DNA of 64,000 nucleotides, taken from assembly GCF_000005505.3 (NCBI RefSeq), contig NC_016133.3, forward strand, positions 22,346,555 through 22,410,554. Direction: 5' to 3'. The translations under genes were made by a program, and so were the position numbers. The stretch comes from Brachypodium distachyon. Lineage: Eukaryota; Streptophyta; Magnoliopsida; Poales; Poaceae. This document shows positions 1 to 9,915 of this stretch, one piece after another. The notes beneath the pieces were generated by a model. The model worked only from the letters and a program-made list of their open reading frames with translations. It was not told where the DNA came from and searched no databases. Within the stretch, counting starts at the first letter, position 1; each line of letters starts with the position of its first letter.

Positions 1-2134
1 GCTGATGGAAGCAATTAAAATCGATGGAGCGCCTCTTCGCATTCTGTCGCGGGTGATGCAGACAGTTAACTGTGCGATTGGATATTAGAGAAGGAATAAA
101 AACGACAGCTACATGGAAGATGGGAAGACATCTGACGGTTCGCGGTGGCAGCGAAGGAGCCTTCGAGAGACGACCCGGACGCCTAGCTTTTTCCCTGGGG
201 CTGAGGGAGTTACGAAGTGCTTTATTTTTGTCGTGCGGCCGAGCGTTTCGTTGTTTTGAACCCCGTGCGTTTAGTTGTTTTGTACACCAAGCGTTTCGCC
301 TTTGTGGGCTCCTCGCCTTGCTCCTTAGGTCGGCTTGGGTCGTGGAGTTATGATAGGAGCATTACTAATTGGGCCAGGCTAATAAGCATCAGGAAAAAGC
401 ATCGTTATGCAAGGAAACTAAATCATAGCCTTAAGAATGGGATCCAACGAACCAGATATTCTTGATGACGTGGTTGCATGTGGTTTGAGCTTTCAAACAT
501 TAACTACGCTTAGTGGGTATGAACTTTATAGAGATTATAGATTTAGTCCATAAACTTAACAAAACTTGGTAAAAAAACCATGAAACAAAAGAATAGACAT
601 TTTAAAAGGTCATTTTTCATCAAAGATGATGGGAACATATGAGACTTTAATCGCAAAGGTGTGGGTCGCAAGCTTACTGATAGGAGCCCCGCGTTATGCT
701 CTTCGCCTTCCTCTTTAAGTCATAAATCGTCGAGCCATCCTACTAACATGTGGTTGACTTGAACCAACTTGTTGTGGGGCAGTGTCCTTATCTTGGTGAT
801 CCGCCTCAGGAGCCTTGGCACTTTCCTTCTATTGTTCCCCCGTGATTAGTTATATGAGCTCACGGCAATTGACCTGATCGTGGAAGCCCTGTTGTGGTAT
901 TCCCAATAGTTTGTTTTATCGGAATGCGGGCATTCAATTAACTAGGTTGACACGGCAAGATTTGAAGAATTCGCCCAATGGCCATGTGTCATCCTCCCCG
1001 ATGTCCACTTCCAAGGTCTCACCAACTTTGTCTCCAATCATCTCTCCAACTGATCTATTCATCAGACTCAACGGAACATGGCAACACGGATCCAGATTGG
1101 TACATACAAGAACTCATACTCATCGATGGTCTTATTCTCCACAAAATTCTCCATAACTATAAGATCATTACCAAAGTTCCATGGACCATCTTCCATGGCA
1201 TGTCTATTCCCTGTTGTTTGGTGAAAAGTGAACAAGAACATATTCTGCACCTAGGTCTTTGCAGTCGATTCCGCAGGCACCACACCTTGCCCCAAGATTG
1301 TGCCAACCCCGAAGCGAATGTTGGCTTCTCCAACAAGAGCTCCCCCACCGCCTTCGGTTCGATCTCTCTCGCAGTGGAGCCCTCCTTCCAGTGAATCATC
1401 AAACCCTTCCTCTTCGTTTCCGACAAATCAAGCTTCTTCATCATATATGTCATCTACCATGTCCATGGCCAATATCACTATTGATCACGAGAATGAGATC
1501 GGTCTATGTTTAAAAAGTGGGTTACAATCACGCGACCTAGCGCACGCAAAAGGCTTACAGTGGATGTGGTTGGAACAAGTGCGAGATCCAAGACCACAAC
1601 CCATGAGAGTCGGATCAGGAGTCAAGGAATAGACTGGAGATCGGGAAAGGGTCGGGATAACCAGGACATGGATTGGATCTGGAGCCAAGGACGAAGGTTG
1701 ATGACAAATGGAGTCGCCACGGAAATGGCCTTACCATACTCTAACCGCCATATGAGGTGCGAACACGTTGACACGTGAGTTGAAAGAGATCAAAAGGAAA
1801 AACCTATTCCCAATAGTCAACGGGTTCGTTGGTTGATGGGGACCTAATCTTTATCCTTAGCGACTTTACCTTTTCGCTGGCTTGGCCTTCGTTTTAACCG
1901 ATGGGTCATCTTTGAACTTGGGTTGACCACCTTGGAACTCTACATGCCATCGCCGATTGCTCGATCTGCATACGCTTCCTCTTTGCTGTTTGCGTTTATG
2001 GTCTTTCATCACGACGCTTGTACCCCGTGTTTGTGTTCCTACTGCCAATGAGGCATATCATCGAGGAAATCATTGTCCATTAGAAGCTGGCCAGTCATTC
2101 CTCAGATTTGGCTCATGCCTCCGTGGTAACCCAT
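1..2134. other. Gene-poor flank left of the CACTA element
   Basis: Apart from a short DUF4283-like relic on the minus strand (listed separately) I see no convincing coding sequence here. Open frames on both strands are short, lack recognisable domains and are interrupted. The last three bases (2132-2134, CAT) are the target-site duplication of the transposon that follows. Confidence 0.5.
960..1453 (-). pseudogene. DUF4283-like (retroelement gag-like) relic
   Basis: Read on the minus strand, 1453 to about 1160 and then 1250 to 1068 in another frame give pieces that look like the plant DUF4283 domain: an AVGELLLEKPTFASGLAQS-like segment, then MFLFTFHQTTGNRHAMEDG, then a V-x-NKTIDEYEF-x-x-VPIWIRV segment. 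DUF4283 is the N-terminal domain of LINE-encoded gag-like proteins and of many zinc-knuckle proteins in plants. The two parts lie in different frames, so at least one frameshift is present, and no zinc knuckle follows. It reads as a dead fragment of a LINE-type ORF1 or a related host gene. Family assignment rests on recognised motifs only. Confidence 0.55.
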
Positions 2135-2161
2135 CACTACAAGAAATTCGTTGATTTATGA
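2135..2161 (+). repeat. Left terminal inverted repeat of CACTA element
   Basis: 27 bp starting CACTACAAG. It pairs with 5579-5605 with three mismatches. Confidence 0.9.
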
Positions 2162-2322
2162 ACCCCAATTTTCGTCACTAAATCGTCACTAGTTTTCATT
2201 TATGACCTTCGTATGACCAAAATCAAATCGTCAAAAAGCGACCGTCACTAACGACACTTTATGACCTTTTTGTTTAAATGGTCATAAACGGTTATGACCA
2301 AATTGGATCGTCAAAAAATTTA

Positions 2323-2432
2323 TGACGAATTTATTTCGTCACTAACAACCCGGCCTGGACACGTCAGATCCTACATTTTTTGACGAATTTATTTCGTCAC
2401 TAACAACCCGGCCTGGACACGTCAGATCCTAC
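2323..2432. repeat. Exact 52-bp tandem duplication in CACTA subterminal region
   Basis: The 52 bp at 2323-2374, beginning TGACGAATTTATTTCGTCAC, recur without change at 2381-2432, separated by six bases (ATTTTT). The absence of differences suggests a duplication more recent than the element itself. Confidence 0.9.
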
Positions 2433-2877
2433 TTGGAAGTGTGACGTGGCAAACTTTGTGACGATATCAAATGGTCATAATATGAAATCAGTCTAGTCCA
2501 TACATATCGTGTTAATGGTCGTAGCATAACACTTCATTTGGGCCACGGCCTTTTTACAATCGAGAAATCTATTTCTCTAAATCTTTTCATAATTTTGGAT
2601 TTCGGCCATTTTGTTTTCCAATTCCGGTCAAATATTAATTGGGACACGGCCTTTTTACGGTCGAATAAACTTTGTTTGTTATTAAACGTATTAAAATTCT
2701 TGATTCTTCCAGAAAAAACAACAGCCCAGTACTATAATGTTTGGGCCTCTCTCGGTCCAGCTTTTAGCCCAATACATGCATTCAACCAATATGTACATCC
2801 AGTTGATTCAGCCCATCACTCAAAGTACACAGAGAAAAAGTACATCAGACATAGAATTCGAATGGCCTTAGCTAATA

Positions 2878-3114
2878 CTCCCTCCATTTCACAAAGAATG
2901 GCACGCACACATTTCAAAATTTTGCTTTGACCAACAATTAGACTAATGATTTGAGGCTTATGTGTTACAAAAATTATATCATTAGATTCGCATTTTAAAA
3001 ACCTTTCCAACGATATAAAATTTGTTACATATAATCTACATACAATTGGTCTAATCGTTGGTCAAAGTTCGACCTCGAAAAATGTGGACGTCATTCTTTG
3101 TGAAATGGAGGGAG
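2878..3114. mobile_element. Stowaway-type MITE nested in the CACTA element
   Basis: Ends are CTCCCTCCATTTCACAAAGA and its inverse TCTTTGTGAAATGGAGGGAG, flanked by TA (2876-2877 and 3115-3116). Perfect outer inverted repeats and TA duplication are the hallmarks of Tc1/mariner-derived Stowaway MITEs. No coding capacity. Confidence 0.85.
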
Positions 3115-3961
3115 TATATATTATTAGCATATCTTGGTAGCAAGTCTTGCAAGGATGGCTGCCTAAGATTGACGGTGCGCTTCTTAATGCTCGATCACAA
3201 CAAAGCATTTTGGCGCCCTCGCATGTACAACATTCCTCCTGCATGATGTTGGCATTAGAGTTAGTTGTATAAATTTATGAAGCATGAAGCTCAGGTGGAC
3301 TAAGTGTGCATGTAAACAAAATCTCATGTATACTTACATGAAATAATAATTGAAAGGCAGACAAACAAAAATGACAAAAAAAAAACAATCAAGCCCTCAT
3401 GTACATAATATTATGTGTGCTTATACAGTATGTTATATCGAACTTATCATGTAGAATTAGAACTCACATCTTTCTAATAGTTCATTGGATGCAAATAATG
3501 ATATTCTATTATGACAACTCAAGTAAATTTATCTGCCTGCTAAAGACAATATAATGACATAATGACAATGCTATCCAACATTAATGTAGTTTTCAAAATT
3601 CTGCCTTGTATCTCCAACAGCAGAGTATTTCTAATATTCACTTCAAAATGGAATTAAATAAGAACTAATATAAGAATAACAGATGGTGGTGCGTACACCC
3701 AGGAGTATGCGGAGTACAGAGGATGATGGTGAGTTAGTGCGAAATGTTTCCTGAGAGCATAAACTAAGATTCTCAAGATACACAAAGAAGACCGATGGAA
3801 TTCAAAACAACGATTGCTAAAGAACCAGACACCTATGCTAGGATAAAACACACTAGAAAACAACAAATTATTGAATGCACATGTTATTCAAGAGTCCAGC
3901 GCACAAATTGAAATTGTAGCCAGTACAACTTTTAACACATATCGATCAAGCATCTGTTAAA

Positions 3962-4235
3962 TGCTTCAGGCATAAGGATTCTTCTATAACAATTTGACAA
4001 TAAAAAAGATAGTTAAGTTACACAGCTTTTAACGCATCAGAAATCAATACAGGTAATCTGTAAAATTGCTTGGCTACTTATTTCTACCATACACTGAGCA
4101 GCTTCAGGCACAACGATTCTTCTATAACGATTTAAACAAAATAAAAAAAATCAATAAATTCTCCTCTACATCTCTAGGCATCTAAACATTACAAGACACT
4201 ACTGTGTGACTACTTATTTCTACCACACTGAGCCA
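3962..4235. repeat. Diverged ~135-bp tandem repeat in CACTA interior
   Basis: A unit starting GCTTCAGGCA and ending in CTACTTATTTCTACCA...CACTGAGC occurs at about 3962-4092 and again at about 4101-4234. Starts and ends match closely; the middles have diverged. It may be part of captured non-coding DNA. I see no coding sense. Confidence 0.6.
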
Positions 4236-4439
4236 TCTTGGAATGAAAACTTACTATAAACCGAACCCGAGCAGCTGGTTCACCATAGATTTCAGCTCGT
4301 AACATTAAAGCATTGACATGTGTTAATGTATCGTTACCTTCTACTATGAATACTCGGCCGTTCCACCCTTGCAGCAACCAGCCAACCACCCATTATCCAC
4401 ACCGTCCTGCAACGTACTTCATTAGGATAAAACAAGAAA

Positions 4440-5015
4440 ATCATGGGATGGGATCAGAGGACCATAGCCGTGAAATACTGTTGGTAAGAGAAGATGCTGC
4501 CGAGGACATGGGAGTGGAGAAAAGCTGCAGCCCTATACTCTGCTCTGCTGTCAGACGGGCGGTCCTCAACGGCGACCGACCTGCTGCTCCTTGGAGCTCA
4601 TGTACCGCTGCGTCTGAGGGGGCGGGCACGGATCCGGCGCGTCGTTAGGGGAGCGGAATGAATCCACGGGAGAGGGAAGGTCGATGAGCTGCAGTGAGGC
4701 TGGATCCGGCCGCAGCGAGGCAGGGGATGGCCGGATCGGCAGCGAGGTAAGGGGAGGCCGGATCCGGCGGCAACGAGGCCATGGACGGCAGTACAATCTC
4801 GCCTCCGCCACCGGGTGTCTCGTAGTTGCAGGTGGACAATGAGATGGTTAAGGGAGAGCGTCGGGAGGAGAAACGGAGGTCGGAGGTGATGTTGTCGTTC
4901 GGGGAGGAGAAACGACGGTGAGGTTGAATGGAGGAGGGAGGCAGATGGCGGCAGGGAGAGGAGGCTGAAGATGAGAGGGTGTGAGCTTAGGGTTAGGACG
5001 ATGCTTATATAGCTA
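4440..5015 (-). other. GC-rich promoter-like segment inside CACTA, possibly captured host DNA
   Basis: On the minus strand, TATATAAG (5004-5011) is followed by an AACCCTAAG telo-box (4986-4996) and then by a C/T-rich leader and GC-rich open frames. This layout resembles the promoter and first exon of a plant housekeeping gene and contrasts with the AT-rich rest of the transposon. The frames (for example 5173-4598) are proline/serine/arginine-rich and match no domain I know, so capture of a host gene fragment is an inference. Confidence 0.4.
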
Positions 5016-5138
5016 GGTGCTGCCACCCCGAACGGGCTGGAGGGCAGCCCAACTTGGCGGATTGCTAAACCAGCCCATCTGTAGTTCTGACAAAGTAAAG
5101 ATAAAATGTACCCGCGGTAGCACAAGACACTAACATTT

Positions 5139-5200
5139 AGTTGGTCTAATGGCTCGGTCGTAGAGATATGCAATTTAGGTGTTGCGTTCGAGTTCTGCCG
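5139..5200 (+). other. tRNA-like / SINE-head-like internal pol III promoter motif
   Basis: TTGGTCTAATGGCTCGGTCG (5141-5160) resembles a tRNA A box (TRGYNNARNGG), and GTTCGAGTT at about 5187-5195 resembles a B box (GGTTCGANTCC). Their spacing is close to that in tRNA genes. The sequence does not fold into an evident cloverleaf and no anticodon can be assigned, so it is at best a degenerate tRNA-derived or SINE fragment. Confidence 0.35.
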
Positions 5201-5578
5201 CCGGCAAATTTTTCTCTACATGTCAATAGTTGGTTCTTGACCATGGGTCCCACGTGTCATTGGAACACTAGGCTGGACAAATAAGCGTGGATTGACACAG
5301 ACGCGACAAGTGGACGAAATTGCTGAGTTGGCTGTCCAGTCATACTAATGCATCATAGTTTATGAGGTTATGACGGTTTAAATTGGTCACAATCAATTAG
5401 AAATAACATCGTAAACCGTGTTGTTGTTTTATGACCATTTTGTGTGATAAATTATGACCTTTTTAAAGCAAATGGTCATAAATATTTAGAATATGGGGTC
5501 TTCCGAACAGTCTATGACTATTTGATGCGGAATAGTCATAAATTAATGACCATTTCAGCAACTGTCACTAAGAAAAGG

Positions 5579-5605
5579 TCATAAATCAACACATTTGTTG
5601 TAGTG
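5579..5605 (-). repeat. Right terminal inverted repeat of CACTA element
   Basis: 27 bp ending GTTGTAGTG, the inverted partner of 2135-2161. The flanking CAT at 5606-5608 matches 2132-2134. Confidence 0.9.
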
Positions 5606-6314
5606 CATGCTCGTGCTCGTCGTATCCGTCAGTGCTGTTATGCACTCCGCTCGACTTGTCACCAAGCATAGCTGCGGCCGTCGAGTTCAGGGAGAACATG
5701 CACCAGGAACATAATAGATCTCGAATCCCTAACTCAGATTGATCTGCTTTCCACACATGGCTAGTTCACACCATGTCGGTAGTTGAAGGAGGCAGCGTGG
5801 CCTTCAGGTGGCATGTTATAGAAGCCTCTGCTGACCAGCCTTGTCCTTAGGTCGAAAGGACTCGCATCCAGATCCTTACTCACTCCGTCCACAAATAAGT
5901 GTACTTTTAGATTTTTTTTTCTAAGATAGTAAACTTTGATAATTTTATTGAAAAACGTAAAAACATTTATGACACTGAATTAGTATCATTGGATCAGTTT
6001 TGAAATGTAGTTTCCTAATGTATCGATTTTAATGTCATATGTGTGTTACAACTCTTTTCAACAAAGTTGGTCAAATATAAAAAAAGTTTGACTTCTAACC
6101 AAACCTAAACCTAGAAGTACACTTATTTTTATACAGATTGATCGGTAGGTCGAACGGTGTTGCATATGCCTTCTTTTTTATGCGAGACGGCGAGAGCATT
6201 CTGTACGTACCCACAATTCCACAAATCTCTCTCCCTCTTAGGTAACCAATCAATCCTCACTAGGCTTTGCTTGTTTCCCTCTCAACCAATCAATTTGCAT
6301 AGAGGGAGAGACCC
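5606..6314. other. Upstream region of the TBL gene
   Basis: No coding sequence. It contains a MITE (5879-6143) and, nearer the gene, two CCAAT-containing AACCAATCAAT motifs (about 6242-6252 and 6283-6293). No convincing TATA box was found directly upstream of the ATG at 6315. Confidence 0.45.
5879..6143. mobile_element. Degenerate Stowaway-like MITE
   Basis: The left end CTCACTCCGTCCACAAATAA and the inner inverted repeat AAATAAGTGTACTT ... AAGTACACTTATTT delimit an AT-rich unit preceded by TA (5877-5878). The outer right end is degraded, so the boundary there is approximate. It ends about 170 bp upstream of the TBL start codon. Confidence 0.65.
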
Positions 6315-7168
6315 ATGCACACCGGACACGCGGCTGTCTCCTCTGTTTTGCTCGTCCTCCTCCTCGCACTCTCCATCATCACGCTCCTGCCGCACGCACC
6401 GGCGTCGGCACGGTCCTTCTTCCGGCCTCGGCCTCGCCTGATCGACGGCAGCACCACCAAAGTCCATCCCGAAGCCATCGATGGTGGCTGCGACTACTCC
6501 AACGGGGCATGGGTGAGGGACGCCGACCCCACGACGGTCTACAACGAGGGCTGCCCGTTCCTCGACCCCGGCTTCCAGTGCACGCGCAATGGCCGGGCCG
6601 ACTCCTCCTTCCGGCACTGGCGCAGGCATCCTCGCGGATGCACCCTCCCTAAGTAGGTACCCATTGCACATCTAGCTCAAGTAACACATCTTCAATTAAG
6701 TACATATATCGATCCAGTTGCCTGAAGTCTGAATTAGGAATGTTTTGATTCCGATTGCAGGTTTAATGCGAGTGAGATGCTGGAGAGGAGCCGAGACGGC
6801 CGGATCGTGTTTGCGGGCGACTCCGTCGGCCGTAACCAGTGTGAGTCCATGGTGTGCATGCTGGCCAGCGCCGTGCCGGCTGGCGATGACTCGAGGATAT
6901 ATGAGCGGTCTGAGAAACCCACCAGCAGGTACAAGGGCTACCTCTCCATGTTCTTCGTGGACTACAACCTCTCCGTCGAGTACTACCGGGCGCCCATGCT
7001 CGTCGTGATCGACCGCTTCGCTCTGACAGCGAGCGAGATCAACGGCGCTGCGGCTAGGGGAGCGATCCGGCTGGATGCGCTCCCGCGGCACGCCGACCGC
7101 TGGGCCAGCGTCGACGTGCTTGTCTTCAACACGGGGCATTGGTGGAACCAGCACAAGACCATCAAAGC
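6315..7168 (+). CDS. TBL/DUF231 polysaccharide O-acetyltransferase, exons 1-2
   Basis: Exon 1 is 6315-6652 and exon 2 is 6761-7168; the splice sites are GT at 6653 and AG at 6759-6760. The N-terminus has one hydrophobic signal-anchor segment (about residues 8-27), as in Golgi-resident TBL proteins. Then come the Cys-rich TBL domain (GGCDYSNGAWV...CPFLDPGFQC...GRADSSFRHWR) and the PC-esterase start with the GDS motif in IVFAGDSVGRNQ (exon 2). The exon ends in FNTGHWWNQHKTIK, a family landmark. TBL proteins acetylate xylan, pectin or other wall polysaccharides in the Golgi. The sequence looks closest to the TBL8-11 type, a tentative guess from memory. Translation runs into an in-frame stop at 7170 only if the donor GT (7169-7170) is not used. 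Continues at 19397. Confidence 0.85.
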
Positions 7169-7184
7169 GTAAATTTATTAACTA

Positions 7185-7246
7185 TAGGCTTCCTCGGGGC
7201 CATTAAATCTTCAATTGCGGCGAGGGTTCTCCACGGTCGGTGCCAC
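7185..7246 (-). repeat. Extra 62-bp copy of PBS/gag-start sequence outside the 3' LTR
   Basis: TAGGCTTCCTCGGGGCCATT and the following bases to 7246 match 18461-18522 with few differences. That stretch is the region directly inside the 5' LTR. Normal element ends stop at the LTR, so this marks a truncated second copy or a recombination product. Confidence 0.8.
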
Positions 7247-8095
7247 TGTTGTTGTTCTCGACAACAATTAGAGTAAGGGGTGCCAAAGCTCAATGGCACA
7301 AGTACGAGTATAAAAGTAGGGCGTGTACGCCGGCCTTATAGCGAAGGTCGTCGTACACTTGGACAAGTTGATACGTCGATGTTTTTTGAATAGGTTCGGT
7401 CGACCCTGCGGGTGCGACTTAGTCCTATGTTAGGAGAGGCTTCGAGGGAGTCGTTAGCCAAAGCGTTCGGGTCAATCGAGACTCCCCGAATCACTTAGCG
7501 AGAGGTCAAAAGGGTCCGCCTCATACTTGGGCCGAACGGGGCTTTCCAAGTAGCGAGGTCGAGATACCCTTAAGACTCTAACCCGATTCCCTCTCCTTCG
7601 GGCTCGGGCCGAACGAGGCTTCCCGAGATCCCGAAACTAGAGCTCCTCTCAAAGAGGCTCTCTAGCCCTCTCCCCTTGAGTTTATTCAAGTGAAAGTGAA
7701 TGGTACATGCCCCCATGGGGGGGTATTTATAGCCTAGGGGTCCATAACAAAAGGCCATGGCTACCTTGGGGAGAGAGAAAAGTGGGGGCAAAATGGTAAA
7801 AGTAGCTTCTTGACCCATAGCTTTTGTGTGCACCATGTGGGAAAAGTGGGGCTTGGTCCATGGTTCATCGTGGACTAAGGGCCCCCTCCTCACACCTTTC
7901 TTGCCCCCTACTCTAACTCATTTGACCCTTTGACCATGGCATTAGAGGTTTGACTTGTTGACTTGTCTTCCTTTGCCACGTAGGATTAACCGTGCCACGT
8001 GGGCGTCTTGACTAGTGTTTGGGAAATGTTGACCCAGTCGTCGCCACGTAGGATTTACGGCCCGGCCCATATAGCAGTTTTATTTTACTACAACA
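7247..8095 (-). repeat. 3' LTR of Gypsy element 1
   Basis: 849 bp with the canonical ends TG...CA in either reading (TGTTGTTGTTCTCGAC to TACTACAACA on the plus strand). It aligns along its length with 18523-19340. The minus-strand TATAAATA (7724-7731) is the likely LTR promoter TATA box. Confidence 0.9.
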
Positions 8096-8113
8096 TTAGC
8101 CCCCTTGAGCTGG
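8096..8113 (-). other. Polypurine tract of Gypsy element 1
   Basis: On the minus strand CCAGCTCAAGGGGGCTAA lies directly before the 3' LTR. The AAGGGGG core is the expected plus-strand primer site for reverse transcription. The same motif sits at 40383-40400 in element 2. Confidence 0.8.
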
Positions 8114-9915
8114 AGGCATTGAGAATGCCTTCGGGTCAATCTTCGATGCGAGACTTCTGAGATTTTCCTTTCGCGAGAGGAAGAGATATTTAGGTGGCTT
8201 TCCTAAAAAAAGGAGCTGTGGTGACGTTTTTGGGTAATTCCATGCCTTAGGTGGTCTTCTTCGCGAGAAATCAGACTTCGGGGGGTATTTTAGCAAAAAA
8301 ACCGGGACCCTAGGGGGTCTCTCTACGAGAAAACCGGTGTCCCGAAGGACTATTTTGCAAAAATCAGGGACCCGGAGGGTCTCCCCGAAATTTCCGGGGT
8401 CTTATTAACAATTTTCGCAAAATCTTGTTCTTTCCTGCAAAAGAAACGAATCCCGCCGGCCTCTTGGGCCAATTGGGCCGCCGGCGCGCGAGGTGGGCCG
8501 GGAGATGGGCGGGCGCCCACGCTGCCTCCCGATCCTTTTTTTTATGTAGGCCGATTTCTTGGGCCATGTTGGGCCACGGCCCAACAGGACCCGATACCGG
8601 TTCGGGATCAAGTGACCGGATTCGACGGCCACGGGCGAGAGGACGCCCTAGATCGGACGGCCCCTAGCCGTCTTCTTCCTTCGTACGATGGGGACTGAAC
8701 AGGCGGCCTCCCCTACCTTTTGCAGGCGTCGGGCGTCACCGGAGATGACGCCGACGAGGCGAGGACGCGGGGCCCCGGGCGCGGGGCGCCTTCTTTTGGC
8801 TATAAAATGGAACCAGGGGTTCATGGGGGAGCTCCACACCGGTTTTGTTTGATCCTTTCGGCACCGAAGCCTCGTTCGGCGGCGCCCAAAATTTCTTCGG
8901 GACTTGGTGTTCTAGGGTGCCCTGCAGGGGTGGTAGCTTCTTCTGAAGGCGTCACGGAGCTGAGCATTGTCTCCGTCCGGCCGAATCCTTTTCTCCGCGT
9001 GATCGAGCCAAGGTGGGGGCTTGGCGTCGTTGCGAGGTTACGGGGACCAAGGTGCCGCCGGTGCTTGCAGGTTATCCCGGGGGATCTTCGCCGGCGACCG
9101 CGTCCTTTGTGCTCTTGTGAAGGTATGGCCAGCTCTCCTAGGGTCGAGCATTGAGCTCTCGGGTGTGGCTGACCTCGCTAGTTATTTCGTCGAGCACCTT
9201 TGGTACGAGCCGCGGCTGCCTTCGAGTGACGGAGCTTCAGGGTGCCTGGCACGGCGGGCATGGTTAGGACGCGGGCGACGTGCATAAGGGCGAGCTTGGA
9301 GTTGGTCGGCACAGAGCGGGCGCGCGGGCACGGGCGTCGCATTCGTCGGGGGGCACGCGGGGTACGCACGGGGGCGAGCTTGGATTTGGCCGGCACGGAG
9401 CAGGCGCGCGGGCGCGCGCTTCGCGTTCGCCGGGGCGCGGGCGGCGTGCACGGGGGCGAGCTGGGTGTTGGCCGGCACGGAGGGGGCGCGAGCTGCACGT
9501 TCGCGGGGCGTGCACTCGGCGGGGGCAGGCCCGACGCGGCGCGGGCACGGCACACGGGAGCGCGTGGAGTGGCGCGGGCGCGGGCAGGCAAGTCTCGCGC
9601 GGCAGGACGTAGACGGGCCCAGCGCAACGCGCGGGTGCACGAGCGGCGTGCGGCATTATGCCGAACACTTGGAGGGCGTGGCGATAGTTTTCTCCTTTTT
9701 TTCTCTTTGCGCGCGGGCGGGCCGAGGAACTGGTGGGCGGGAGGCCCGTGGAGCTCGGGCTCCCCTTTCCTTTTTTTCCTTGCACGCGGGCAGGCCGAGG
9801 CCTGAGGCCTGGGAGGCTTGGCCTCTCTTCCTTTTTTTTTGCTAGCTAGTCTCTTTGTGATTTCCCGTTCGCGGGGCCTACTAACCATTGTTGATTCCTT
9901 GTTTGCATAGGTGAG
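8114..9915. other. Untranslated region of Gypsy 1 between PPT and antisense gene
   Basis: Between the polypurine tract and the antisense gene lies GC-rich DNA. Long open frames on the minus strand (for example 10266-9178) are strongly biased, repetitive (Arg/Pro/Ala) and not shared as a domain with element 2, so I treat them as composition artefacts. From 8801 on, the plus strand probably forms the leader of the antisense transcript. Confidence 0.55.
8801..8807 (+). promoter_or_regulatory. TATA box of the antisense gene (Gypsy 1)
   Basis: GGCTATAAAATGG on the plus strand, about 1.1 kb before the antisense ATG (9916), in the same relative place as GCCTATAAAATGG (42712-42718) in element 2. Conservation between two diverged copies supports a real promoter opposing the LTR transcript. 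Start site not determined. Confidence 0.55.

Larger units (their letters stand above)
2135..5605. mobile_element. Non-autonomous CACTA (En/Spm-type) DNA transposon
   Basis: The element begins CACTACAAGAAAT and ends in the inverted equivalent ...ATTTGTTGTAGTG. The first 27 bp (2135-2161) and the reverse complement of the last 27 bp (5579-5605) agree at 24 positions. It is flanked by a 3-bp duplication CAT (2132-2134 and 5606-5608), the size known for this superfamily. Both subterminal regions (about 2150-2500 and 5350-5605) are packed with direct and inverted copies of TTATGACC/GGTCATAA, as expected of subterminal transposase-binding repeats. No transposase coding sequence is visible in the 3.5 kb, so it must depend on a partner element. 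The interior holds a Stowaway MITE, duplicated AT-rich units and a GC-rich promoter-like segment. Confidence 0.9.
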
